Below, piece after piece: positions 8,134-16,339 of a stretch of 41,605 nt of DNA; position 1 is the first letter of the stretch, and each line of letters begins with the position of its first letter. The stretch covers positions 1 through 41,605 of the forward strand of contig JAAWJI010000036.1 of NCBI GenBank assembly GCA_022796795.1, written 5' to 3'. The notes under the pieces were generated by a model. The model worked only from the letters and a program-made list of their open reading frames with translations. It did no database searches and was not told the DNA's origin. Both the position numbers and the translations under genes were made by a program. The DNA comes from Lachnospiraceae bacterium (lineage in GTDB: Bacteria > Bacillota > Clostridia > Lachnospirales > Lachnospiraceae).

Positions 8134-11100
8134 AGGCTTTATCAATTCTGCTGGCAATCTGTATGCTGGCAAGTACCATGGGCACGTCAGTCGCCCTTGC
8201 GGCGGAAGGCGAACCAGATGAAAATCCTGTAACTGCTGAGACTGGAAATGCGGCAGAGCCTGCCGATGCCACAAATGTCGGCGGTACAGCGGATAAGGCG
8301 GAAATAACAGATGCGGTGGAGACGACAGATGCTGCGGAGATGACAGATGTTGTGGAGATAACAGATGCTGTGGAGACGGCAGCGACCATGGAAGCGGCAG
8401 AAACCAAGGCTCAGACGCCAGACGTACCGGTAGAGAATATTTCTCAGATGGAAGACCAGAAGGAAGTGACTGACAAGTCAGCTGACGATACGGGGGAAAA
8501 GCCTGAGGATGGGAAAACGGAGGATACGCCTGGGGTTACGGATCAGGTAAAGCCGGAGGATAAGACGGAGAATAGCCCCAATAGCAATCCTGGGGGGGTG
8601 ATTTCGGAAGAAGAGTTGGATTGTGCAAAGGATGTTCCGGATCATGTATTATCTGATACAGTGGAAGAGGATTCTGTGAAATATTCCACACTGGAAGAAT
8701 TTGACCAGGCTGTTGCCTCCGTAGGAGATATGGAGGATGAAGCGTCTGTCCGTGGGGCGCTGGCAAATTGTATCAGTATTTACAACCGTTTGTCTGAAGA
8801 GAATAAAGGGGCCAGGGCAGAGGAATATGCTTATATTCAGAGCTATGCAAAGGATTTGGGACAGAGTGAGATTGATCCAATGGCGCTGCTTGTTGGGGAA
8901 AAATTCAGAATTCAAGTGAATGTGGGTTATCTGGACGGAAATCAGTTCATTAAGACCAGTACCACCACAGTAATAGGCACCTGTAAGGACAGTAATGGCC
9001 ATTCGGGCTTCAATCATTCTATGAATCCTAATGAGATCCTTGCTGCAGCAGGATATCCGGGAAGCAGCTATCGAGTGACATCCGGGAGTAATTGGGGTTC
9101 TCCGGCCAGTACTACAAGAGTTACTTACAATATCACGGGAAGCGCCCCCTACAAGGCAGACCAGGCGTTCTGGATTATAGGAGATAAGCCGACGATTGAT
9201 CCTGGAACTTCAGGCGGAGATGGAAATGGCGACGGAATTAACGACAGCGGAACTGTTGATATAACTGATGGCTCCCGCTATGTGTGGAGAGAGACTCTTG
9301 TCTATCATGCAAACTATCCAGGTGGCAACGATCCCCAAGTTACAGTGACCTATAACGTACGAGCTTTGTCAAAGTTGCGTGGGATAGATTCCAAGACTTT
9401 TGATGCGTGTGGATTTTCACTTCCTGATGGTTACTCTTTGAAAAGTAATAGCTGGTATAGTATTTCTAGTGGCGGTAGCGTAAAATGTAATATGGGCGGA
9501 ATTTTCAGTTTAAGCTATGACAATAGGGATAAGACCACCCATCTCTACGCCCAGTATACTCCTAATGAGATACCCAAGAACACCTTCACCATGAAATATA
9601 ACGCCAACGGCGGATTGGTGGAAGGCAGGAGTACTCATACTGTGAGTATTACCACCACAGCTGCCAGCTATCAATTCCATTCCTTCGAGGCCAGTCGGGA
9701 CGGATATGAATTTTTGGGATGGTATACGTCAGCATATGATGGCACGAAAGTGACGTGGCCGCAGACATTAGATACAAGTAACAGCACGAAGACTGTCTAT
9801 GCCCATTGGAATAAACTGGATCGTCATGAAGATGCAACCGTGATCTATATTCCAGGCGAGGGGACGGGAAACAGGTGGCAAGAGGTTGTCCCCGGCAGCC
9901 AGAAGTACACGATTAAATCTTCGGCAAATGTAGGTTTCACCAGTCCTGTGGGCAAGGTTTTCTCCCATTGGGAGTATGCAGGAACCCAAAACAAGTATTT
10001 TCCCGGCGATGAGTTTATGCCGGCAGACGGCAGCAGTAATGTTTTTACCGCTATATGGAAAAATGACGACAGCCAGACAGGCAATGCGACCTATAAAGTG
10101 CAATGGTTTGACAAGGATGGCAAGAGTATCAAGAACGAAGAAACCCGCCGTGGAACTGCCGGGTGGCCGGTAAGTGTATCCGAGGGAGATAAACTCGTTT
10201 CTGGCTATGAATTTGATTCTGGCGACAACAGGAATCTGGAAAGCGCTATATTGGCAGCGGATCATACCACAGTTCTGAAACTGTATTTTGCGAAGCTGCC
10301 AGAGACCAAGATTACTGTGACCTGGAAGGATGGCTATACAGATACGCCAATCAAGACTGAGATCATTGATAAGGACGGCGACTACAGCAAGTTATATCCA
10401 GCAGATCCAACTCGTGACGGATACAGGTTCGATAAATGGAGCGATCCGGAAATAGATGAGGATGGCAATATTACCATAACAGCAAAGTGGATTAAGCAGA
10501 TAACCGTGACCTGGTATGATGACGACGGCAGTACTGTATTAGCTGGTCCTATACCGTTCGATCAGGGAGAAACCGAGCCCTCTTATCCCAATGGAGTACC
10601 AACTAAGGTTGAAGATGCGGACTATACGTATACATTCAGCGGTTGGGATCACGCGGTGGACAACGAGGGGAACATAACCTATACGGCAATATATACAGCT
10701 GTTCCCAAAGTAAAGCAGGTTACATTGACCTATGATGCCAATGGAGGAATCACCCCTCCTGCGCAGCAGACACAGGATAAAGGCAGTGCGTTTACCATCG
10801 AAGCCCAGGGAACTATGACCAGAGACGGCTATACCTTCCTGGGATGGAGTACAGATTCAACTGCTGAGACGGCTGATCCTGCCTATGGGGCAGGTGTGAA
10901 GGTGGCCCTGGATAACAACCTGACATTATTTGCAATATGGAATAAAAATGAGGAGAATCCGGATCCGACGCCGGGCCCGACGGATCCTACAGACCCAACT
11001 CCAGGTCCCACAGATCCGACGCCAGGCCCGACGGATCCTACAGATCCCACCCCGGGCCCCACAGATCCCACAGATCCCACCCCGGGCCCCACAGATCCCA

Positions 11101-11891
11101 CAGATCCCACCCCGGGCCCTACAGATCCCACAGACCCAACTCCAGGTCCCACAGATCCGACGGATCCGACGCCAGGCCCGACGGATCCCACAAACCCAAC
11201 TCCAGGTCCCACAGATCCCATGGATCCCACAGACCCGACGCCGGGCCCTACAGATCCCACAGATCCCACCCCAGGTCCTGCGGATCCGGCCCCGACTCCG
11301 GGAGCAGATCCTTCCTTACCCGCGGACCCGGCGCCAACACCGGCCCCAGCTCCGACACTGACGCCTGCTGTGGCCCAGACACCAGTGCCTGCGCCGGCTC
11401 CGGCAGCTTATACACCAGTGGAGGAAGAGGATGAGACGCCCCTGGTAGAGGCTGAGGATGAACAGGTACCGCTGGCAGTTGTGGAAACGGATGCAGAGGA
11501 CGAAGCAGGGGATGATGTTGAATTACAGCGTTTAGAGGATGAGGAAGTACCCCTTGCGGGAGGAAATGGAAGAGCCTGGGCGCTGATCAACTTTGCATTG
11601 ATGAATCTGGCAATCTTCGAGTCACTCATGCTTATGATCGGCTATTTTGTAAAGACGAAAAATGATAGGGATGAGGAGGAGAAGAAGTTAAAGAAGAAAG
11701 GACTTTTCCGGATTCTAAGTGTACTGGTTGCCGTGATTTCTTTGATCGCATTTATTCTGACCGAGGATATCACACTGCCCACAGGATTTGTGGATAAGTA
11801 TACCATCCTTATGGTTATTATCGCAGTGGTACAGACAGTACTGGTTGCACTCTCCAATAAGAAATATCAATACGAAGAGGAAGAGGCATAA
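8130..11891 (+). CDS. Large InlB-repeat surface protein, membrane anchored
   Basis: This 1,253-residue exported protein starts with a signal peptide (hydrophobic LSILLAICMLAS; likely cleavage near residue 25 after VALA). Residues 30-160 are acidic low-complexity (repeats like VETTDAAEMTD). Residues 180-480 hold unnamed domains. Listeria-Bacteroides (InlB B-type) repeats follow from about 484 to 940 (YNANGG...FLGWY...VYAHW; YDANGG...FLGWS...LFAIW) with related units between. Residues 944-1055 are a Pro-Thr-Asp-Pro-Gly stalk. Three acidic DE-x(0-1)-PL motifs (about 1100-1140: EDETPL, DEQVPL, DEEVPL) precede three membrane helices (about 1150-1174, 1193-1214, 1222-1243) with short charged tails. 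There is no LPxTG signal. It is probably an adhesin or surface-display protein, last gene of its operon. See the 8107 entry for its odd start. Confidence 0.85.
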   Translation: MKALSILLAICMLASTMGTSVALAAEGEPDENPVTAETGNAAEPADATNVGGTADKAEITDAVETTDAAEMTDVVEITDAVETAATMEAAETKAQTPDVPVENISQMEDQKEVTDKSADDTGEKPEDGKTEDTPGVTDQVKPEDKTENSPNSNPGGVISEEELDCAKDVPDHVLSDTVEEDSVKYSTLEEFDQAVASVGDMEDEASVRGALANCISIYNRLSEENKGARAEEYAYIQSYAKDLGQSEIDPMALLVGEKFRIQVNVGYLDGNQFIKTSTTTVIGTCKDSNGHSGFNHSMNPNEILAAAGYPGSSYRVTSGSNWGSPASTTRVTYNITGSAPYKADQAFWIIGDKPTIDPGTSGGDGNGDGINDSGTVDITDGSRYVWRETLVYHANYPGGNDPQVTVTYNVRALSKLRGIDSKTFDACGFSLPDGYSLKSNSWYSISSGGSVKCNMGGIFSLSYDNRDKTTHLYAQYTPNEIPKNTFTMKYNANGGLVEGRSTHTVSITTTAASYQFHSFEASRDGYEFLGWYTSAYDGTKVTWPQTLDTSNSTKTVYAHWNKLDRHEDATVIYIPGEGTGNRWQEVVPGSQKYTIKSSANVGFTSPVGKVFSHWEYAGTQNKYFPGDEFMPADGSSNVFTAIWKNDDSQTGNATYKVQWFDKDGKSIKNEETRRGTAGWPVSVSEGDKLVSGYEFDSGDNRNLESAILAADHTTVLKLYFAKLPETKITVTWKDGYTDTPIKTEIIDKDGDYSKLYPADPTRDGYRFDKWSDPEIDEDGNITITAKWIKQITVTWYDDDGSTVLAGPIPFDQGETEPSYPNGVPTKVEDADYTYTFSGWDHAVDNEGNITYTAIYTAVPKVKQVTLTYDANGGITPPAQQTQDKGSAFTIEAQGTMTRDGYTFLGWSTDSTAETADPAYGAGVKVALDNNLTLFAIWNKNEENPDPTPGPTDPTDPTPGPTDPTPGPTDPTDPTPGPTDPTDPTPGPTDPTDPTPGPTDPTDPTPGPTDPTDPTPGPTDPTNPTPGPTDPMDPTDPTPGPTDPTDPTPGPADPAPTPGADPSLPADPAPTPAPAPTLTPAVAQTPVPAPAPAAYTPVEEEDETPLVEAEDEQVPLAVVETDAEDEAGDDVELQRLEDEEVPLAGGNGRAWALINFALMNLAIFESLMLMIGYFVKTKNDRDEEEKKLKKKGLFRILSVLVAVISLIAFILTEDITLPTGFVDKYTILMVIIAVVQTVLVALSNKKYQYEEEEA
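10957..11290 (+). repeat. In-frame tandem repeats encoding a Pro-Thr-Asp stalk
   Basis: About eleven copies of a roughly 30-bp unit encode DPTPGPTDPT, with a few shortened or varied copies (DPTPGPTDPM, NPTPGPTDPM). The neighbouring units are nearly identical in bases (GATCCCACCCCGGGCCCC), so copy number can change by slippage without breaking the frame. The product is an extended, proline-rich spacer between repeat domains and membrane anchor. Confidence 0.85.
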
Positions 11892-11911
11892 AGGAGACGC
11901 GTAAAAAGTAG

Positions 11912-11953
11912 AAAGGGGACAGCCGATTGTAAAAAGTTGGCTGTCCCCTTTTT
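11912..11953 (+). terminator. Rho-independent terminator of surface protein operon
   Basis: A perfect 13-bp stem (AAAGGGGACAGCC at 11912-11924 with GGCTGTCCCCTTT at 11939-11951) is followed by T residues. It lies 20 bp after the surface protein stop. Confidence 0.9.
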
Positions 11954-11969
11954 GGTTCCTATGTGTTGG

Positions 11970-12440
11970 TCATGATTTCGGGAAATTATGCCGGGTCAGG
12001 TAGAAGGTTACCTCCTTCTCTCCAGCAACAGCGCAGCCGGAAAATGCGCCGCCCTTGAGGGATTTGGGATTTTCCACAATTTCATCCAGGGGAGCCAGAA
12101 ACAGGGGAAGATGGGGTCAGTGGATGAGATTCGGGCTCGATGCATGCCCCCAATACATGTTGAACCATTCCTGCCCGTGGGGATTGTGCTGGTAAAACAG
12201 GTGATAATAGCCCTGGAACCAGCATAGCCTGTTGGGATCATTGGTCTAGTTTTTCCATGGACTAAAATGATAGGACTCCCGTGCCGGGTGGCTGTACCAG
12301 GCTTGGGGATTCGTCTCCTCCAGAAGGCCGGTTTTCGGATTTTTCTCCAGATAGCGCACGCCAGTTTCCAGAATGTCTTCATTTTCGCTGAGATAGCAGA
12401 GGGAAATATCACAGGAAAGGCACAGGATGGACAGCTTTCA
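11970..12440 (-). pseudogene. Decayed N-terminal part of a GH32 beta-fructosidase
   Basis: The minus strand still reads ...[33 protein letters not shown], then [27 protein letters not shown]. This is the GH32 (sucrose/levan hydrolase) nucleophile region: NDPN holds the catalytic aspartate, and WGHA is conserved. Two stops interrupt it where the family has tryptophan: TAG (plus-strand 12246-12248) and TGA (plus-strand 12117-12119), each one base from TGG. The frame resumes as LPLFLAPLDEIVENP, then GGAFSGCAV, and ends at 11970. About 150 residues remain of a protein normally near 480 or more, so the C-terminal part is missing. The upstream limit near 12440 is approximate. Confidence 0.8.
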
Positions 12441-12519
12441 GGGAAAGCTTTTCGTTCCTACAGTCCAGATTCCCCACGGCTTTTTGTGGCCCCGTCACAA
12501 TGTGAAAATCCCTTATGCT

Positions 12520-12528
12520 TGCTATAAT
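12520..12528 (+). promoter_or_regulatory. Extended -10 promoter
   Basis: TGC followed by a perfect TATAAT (12523-12528) forms an extended -10 element (TGnTATAAT). No good -35 is seen. It lies 50 bp before the next start codon. Confidence 0.5.
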
Positions 12529-12578
12529 CAAAGAAAAAGGTACAGGTGTCTCTGAAAAGGGACACAGGAGGATAGCAT

Positions 12579-13778
12579 ATGACAAGTAAAGAACGGATTC
12601 TTGCGACCTTACGGGGGGAGCCCACGGACGCTTTGCCCTTTGTTCCCAGGCTGGACAACTGGTACTATGCCCATGAAGCTGCCGGAACCCTTCCGGATCA
12701 GTACCGGCATGCCACCCTTCGGGAGTTTGCAGATGATCTGGGGGTGGGCTTTCACTCTATTATCCCCAATTTTAAGGGTTGGAGGACTGGGGGCTATCGG
12801 GATCTCCATGTGGGGCTTGGCATTTACGACCTGGAGCTGTCGCCCTGGCGGGTGGAGTTTCACAATGTGGGGATTACGGAGGAACAAAATGCCCGGGGGG
12901 AAACCCATGTGGTGTACGATACGCCCAAAGGAAAGATTAGCACCACTACAGTGTACACGCCCCAGATGCTGCGGGACGGAATTACTCTCTATGTGGTGAA
13001 GGAGCACGCCCTGAAATCCTGGGAGGATTATGAGGCGCTTGCCTATATTTTTGAGAATGCAGAAGTGATTCCGGATTATGAGGCCTATGCCTGCTATCGG
13101 GAAAACTACATCGGGAATCGGGGCGTGGCCGTGGCCCTGTCCGCCATGTGGGCCTCTGCCGGGCATTATCTTATTAAGGAGCTTATGGGGTTTGAGGATT
13201 TTTACCTGGAGCGCTACGACGATCCGCAACGTATGGACGCCCTGATTCACAGGCTGTCTCCCTTCTGCAGGAAGCTCTTTGACGCGGCCCTGGATAGCCC
13301 GGCGGAGGTGATTCTGTCCGGGGCTAATTATGATTATACCTTTACCACCCCTGATGTGGTTCGGGAGCTGGTGGTGCCGGAGCTGAAGCGGCAGAGTGAA
13401 CGAGCGCATTCCAGAGGGAAATTTATCGCCTCCCACACAGACGGGGAAAATCAGATGCTGTTGGAGCATTACCGGGAGGCGGGCTTTGACATTGCGGATT
13501 CTATTTGCCCGGCGCCTATGACTAAGGTGTCCCTGAAGGAAAGCAGGGAGGCTTTGGGGGATCACATGACTATCTGGGGCGGAATTCCCTCCATTGCGCT
13601 CTTGAAGGAGAGCATGAGCGACCAGAGCTTCTTTCAGATTGTGGATGATACCCTGGAAGCCATTGGGCGGGGGGATCACATGATTATCTCTGTGGCGGAT
13701 ACATTGCCTCCGGCAGCGGATTTTGACAGGTTTTTGTATTTGAAGAGGAAGGTGGAGGAGTTTGGGGCGGTGAGGTAG
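12579..13778 (+). CDS. UroD-superfamily protein lacking the zinc motif
   Basis: A cytoplasmic protein of 399 residues with the UroD-like fold. It shows the family N-terminus (KERILATLRGEPTDALPFVPRLD) and the typical C-terminal barrel strand (HMTIWGGIPSIALL). Where the methyltransferase members of the family carry His-x-Cys, this one has SHTDGEN (near residue 284), so the zinc thiolate site is absent. A methyltransferase role like that proposed for its two relatives in this window is therefore doubtful, and it may act as a partner or use another chemistry. The start at 12579 follows AGGAGG. It lies just upstream of the CdaR regulator but has its own promoter-like element. Substrate unknown. 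Confidence 0.8.
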   Translation: MTSKERILATLRGEPTDALPFVPRLDNWYYAHEAAGTLPDQYRHATLREFADDLGVGFHSIIPNFKGWRTGGYRDLHVGLGIYDLELSPWRVEFHNVGITEEQNARGETHVVYDTPKGKISTTTVYTPQMLRDGITLYVVKEHALKSWEDYEALAYIFENAEVIPDYEAYACYRENYIGNRGVAVALSAMWASAGHYLIKELMGFEDFYLERYDDPQRMDALIHRLSPFCRKLFDAALDSPAEVILSGANYDYTFTTPDVVRELVVPELKRQSERAHSRGKFIASHTDGENQMLLEHYREAGFDIADSICPAPMTKVSLKESREALGDHMTIWGGIPSIALLKESMSDQSFFQIVDDTLEAIGRGDHMIISVADTLPPAADFDRFLYLKRKVEEFGAVR

Positions 13779-13801
13779 ACGGGACTGGGATTATCTGCTT
13801 G

Positions 13802-13831
13802 TTGCTGTCCGAAAAGACCACAGGCTATACT
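13802..13831 (+). promoter_or_regulatory. Candidate promoter for regulator/kinase/TRAP genes
   Basis: TTGCTG at 13802-13807, an 18-bp spacer and TATACT at 13826-13831. It lies 33 bp before the CdaR-type regulator start. Confidence 0.45.
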
Positions 13832-13864
13832 GGAAATTAAAAAGACAGTATGAGGGGTGAAGAT

Positions 13865-14998
13865 ATGATGGATGCGGCATTAGCAGACAAATTTATCAAA
13901 AAGGCATCAAGCTATACACCATACAACATCAATGTGATGAATGAAAAGGGCATTATCATAGCCAGTTCCGATTCCTCACGGGTCGGCAGCTTTCATGAGA
14001 TAGCCTATCATATTATGAGCGCGGATAAGGAAATGGTAGAGGTGGTCAGCAGCGATCATTTTCAGGGGGGACGCATTGGAATCAATATGGCTCTGCTTCA
14101 CAAGAAAGAGAAGGTAGGAGTCGTAGGGGTGAGCGGAGAACCGGAGGAAATTCGGGACGCGGCTCTTTTAATTAAGATGAGTCTGGAAACCATGCTGGAA
14201 TACGAGGCCCAGAATAAAAAGCATTACCAGCAGCAAAGCTTAAAGACTCGTTTTATTGACGGATTGCTGTATCAGGAGGAAGCGGACAGCCAGGGGGAGC
14301 TTACTGCGGTGTCAGAGCAGCTGGGCTATGATGCGCTTCTGCCCAGAATCCCTATTTTGATTTCCTTTGACAGGCAAACAGATGCCTATAAGCTTTTGGA
14401 GACGGCAAGGGGAAAACAATTATTTGGCTTTCAGGATATTGGGGCAGTGACACGGAATAACAATATCATTATTTTTAAAAGCTTGCGAGAGCAAAAGGAA
14501 TTGCCGGGACAATATGAAAGAGCAATTCAGGACTTTTTGGAACGTTTTGGCCCGATTGTGGAGGAGTGGCATATCGGTTGCAGCTATTATGTGGGTAGCG
14601 TTCAGGAGAGATATTGCTATTATCGAAAGGGTTTTCAGCACTGTGTCTGGCTTAAGGAGTACTGCAGGAAGCGAAAGGAAGGGATTTTTTTCTTCTATGA
14701 TTATGTGGGAGAATATATGCGGGATATGATTCCGGTGATTGAGCTGAATCGTATATTTGACACATTGTGCCGGCAGTTAGAACCAGAGATGAAGGATTTT
14801 ATTGTAGAGATGGTGGAGACCCTGCATCGAAATAACTATAACCTGAATATTAGCAGCAAGGAGCTTTACATCCATAAAAATACCCTGATTTTTCGATACA
14901 ACAAAATAAAACATTTGTTTCAGGTGAATCCCATTCAGAGTATGGCCGATCGGGAGTTTTTAAGCTGGCTGGCGTTGTATTTAAGAAAAAATCGGTAG
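13865..14998 (+). CDS. cdaR: CdaR-family sugar diacid regulator
   Basis: A transcription activator of about 377 residues. The N-terminal 130 residues match the sugar-diacid recognition domain (YTPYNINVMNEKGIIIASSD, then GRIGINMALLHKKEKVGVVGVSGEP), which in CdaR senses glucarate, galactarate or glycerate. The C-terminal 70 residues form the PucR/HTH_30 DNA-binding domain (NNYNLNISSKELYIHKNTLIFRYNKIK). ATG 13865 is chosen because AGGGGTGA precedes it; 13850 and 13868 are alternatives. The glycerate kinase gene follows within 25 bp and the TRAP transporter after that, matching the known CdaR regulon logic (garK and transport genes). It is most likely the local activator of this operon, responding to a carboxylate or glycerate. 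The exact ligand is inferred from family and neighbours. Confidence 0.88.
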   Translation: MMDAALADKFIKKASSYTPYNINVMNEKGIIIASSDSSRVGSFHEIAYHIMSADKEMVEVVSSDHFQGGRIGINMALLHKKEKVGVVGVSGEPEEIRDAALLIKMSLETMLEYEAQNKKHYQQQSLKTRFIDGLLYQEEADSQGELTAVSEQLGYDALLPRIPILISFDRQTDAYKLLETARGKQLFGFQDIGAVTRNNNIIIFKSLREQKELPGQYERAIQDFLERFGPIVEEWHIGCSYYVGSVQERYCYYRKGFQHCVWLKEYCRKRKEGIFFFYDYVGEYMRDMIPVIELNRIFDTLCRQLEPEMKDFIVEMVETLHRNNYNLNISSKELYIHKNTLIFRYNKIKHLFQVNPIQSMADREFLSWLALYLRKNR

Positions 14999-15023
14999 AC
15001 AGGAAAGTGTGAGGGAACAGGAT

Positions 15024-16229
15024 ATGAAGATCGTATTTGCACCGGATTCATTTAAGAATTCCCTATCTGCACCCAAGGTGGCAGAGATTCTGAGAAGAAA
15101 GGCAGAAGAAATTTTTCCGGATTGCGAGCTGCGAAGCATTCCTCTGGCGGATGGGGATCAGGGAACTGTCAACACGCTGCTTTCTGTGCTGGGAGGTACC
15201 CGGCACTGCATGGAAGCCAGAAATTATATGGGAGAAATGACCCAGGTGACTTATGGAGTGATTCACCAGGACACCATGCTCATAGAAACAGCAGATTTAC
15301 TCCGGGATAGAGGGAATATCCGGGAGCCCATGGAGCGGAGAGTGCTGTTTTCTTCCTCCTACGGGGTGGGAGAGGTGATTTTACATGGTTTAGACCAGGG
15401 CTTTCGCAGATTTTATATCGGCGCAGGAGCCAGCGTGGCCAACGATGGAGGAATGGGATGTGCGCAGGCCCTGGGCGTTCGGTTTTTTGATGAGAGTGAG
15501 CGGCAGCTGGAGGCAGCAGGCATTAACCTGCAGGAGGTGGCTGGAGTAGATGACAGTGGCCTGGATCCGCGGATTCAGAAGTCTGAGTTTATTGTTATGT
15601 GTTCGGTAAACAATGAGCTGACGGGAGAGCGGGGCGCTACCTATGTGTATGGAGCGCAAAATGGAGCAGGGCCCGACGAGCTGCTTTGTCTGGAAAAGGG
15701 AATGCGCAATTATGCCTGGCAGGTGGAGAAAAAGAGAGGAATGCCTCTGAGCAATGTGGCGGGGGCGGGAGCCTGCGGCGGTCTGCCTGCTTCTCTGCGG
15801 GCTTTCTGTAACGCCAGGCTTACCTCGGGGATTTCAACTGTGTTGAAGCTGATTCATTTTGAGGAACTGATCGAGGAGGCAAGCCTGGTAGTGGTAGGAG
15901 AGGGAATGGTAGATCAGACCACTGTTTATGGAAAGGCTATTGCGGGAATCGGGATGCTGTGCAAGGCAAAGGGGATTCCGGTTGTAGCTGTTGTAGGCGG
16001 TATGGGAAAGGGAGCAGAGCAGTTGTACCAATATGGAGTTACCTCCATGATCGCTGCTGTAAACCGGACTATGGAGGAGGATTATGCCATTGAAAATGCA
16101 GAGGAGCTGTTAGGGCAGGCCGCGGAGAGCCTGTACCGGCTTTTGGTGGGAGGGATGCAGATGCAGGCAAGGGAGGATTGCCTCATAAAGGCAAAAACAA
16201 ATTTGAATCACATTGTATTGCCACACTAA
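15024..16229 (+). CDS. garK: Glycerate 2-kinase (GarK/GlxK type)
   Basis: A cytoplasmic kinase of 401 residues that converts D-glycerate and ATP to 2-phosphoglycerate (class I glycerate kinase family), feeding sugar-acid or glyoxylate carbon into lower glycolysis. The N-terminus is the family signature (MKIVFAPDSFKNSLSAPKVAEIL) with SIPLADGDQGT. Further conserved stretches are GAGASVANDGGMGCAQALG, NELTGERGATYVYGAQNGA and GEGMVDQTTVYGKA. The usual LADGGEGT reads LADGDQGT here, a small change from the consensus. ATG 15024 is chosen over GTG 15009 because it gives the standard N-terminus. It lies 25 bp after the CdaR-type gene and is probably in the same operon. The length is normal for the family. 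Confidence 0.92.
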   Translation: MKIVFAPDSFKNSLSAPKVAEILRRKAEEIFPDCELRSIPLADGDQGTVNTLLSVLGGTRHCMEARNYMGEMTQVTYGVIHQDTMLIETADLLRDRGNIREPMERRVLFSSSYGVGEVILHGLDQGFRRFYIGAGASVANDGGMGCAQALGVRFFDESERQLEAAGINLQEVAGVDDSGLDPRIQKSEFIVMCSVNNELTGERGATYVYGAQNGAGPDELLCLEKGMRNYAWQVEKKRGMPLSNVAGAGACGGLPASLRAFCNARLTSGISTVLKLIHFEELIEEASLVVVGEGMVDQTTVYGKAIAGIGMLCKAKGIPVVAVVGGMGKGAEQLYQYGVTSMIAAVNRTMEEDYAIENAEELLGQAAESLYRLLVGGMQMQAREDCLIKAKTNLNHIVLPH

Positions 16230-16339
16230 AAAGTACAGCCAGATTTGGTATGCATGAATCTATAAAAAAATGGCTTGATCGGTTATCTTTTTAAGTAGAA
16301 GAAATCCCCTGAAACAGGGAGAGAAAAGGAGAGGGTAGT

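Noticed and set aside
10883..11269. Gly-Ser-Val repeat protein on the minus strand
   Set aside because: It is the reverse reading of the Pro-Thr-Asp repeat tract of the surface protein.
10957..11290. CRISPR-like array
   Set aside because: The repeats are direct, in frame and without unique spacers; they encode a protein stalk.
12609..13679. 356-residue open frame opposite the second UroD-family gene
   Set aside because: Antisense shadow of a GC-rich gene with strong family motifs on the plus strand.
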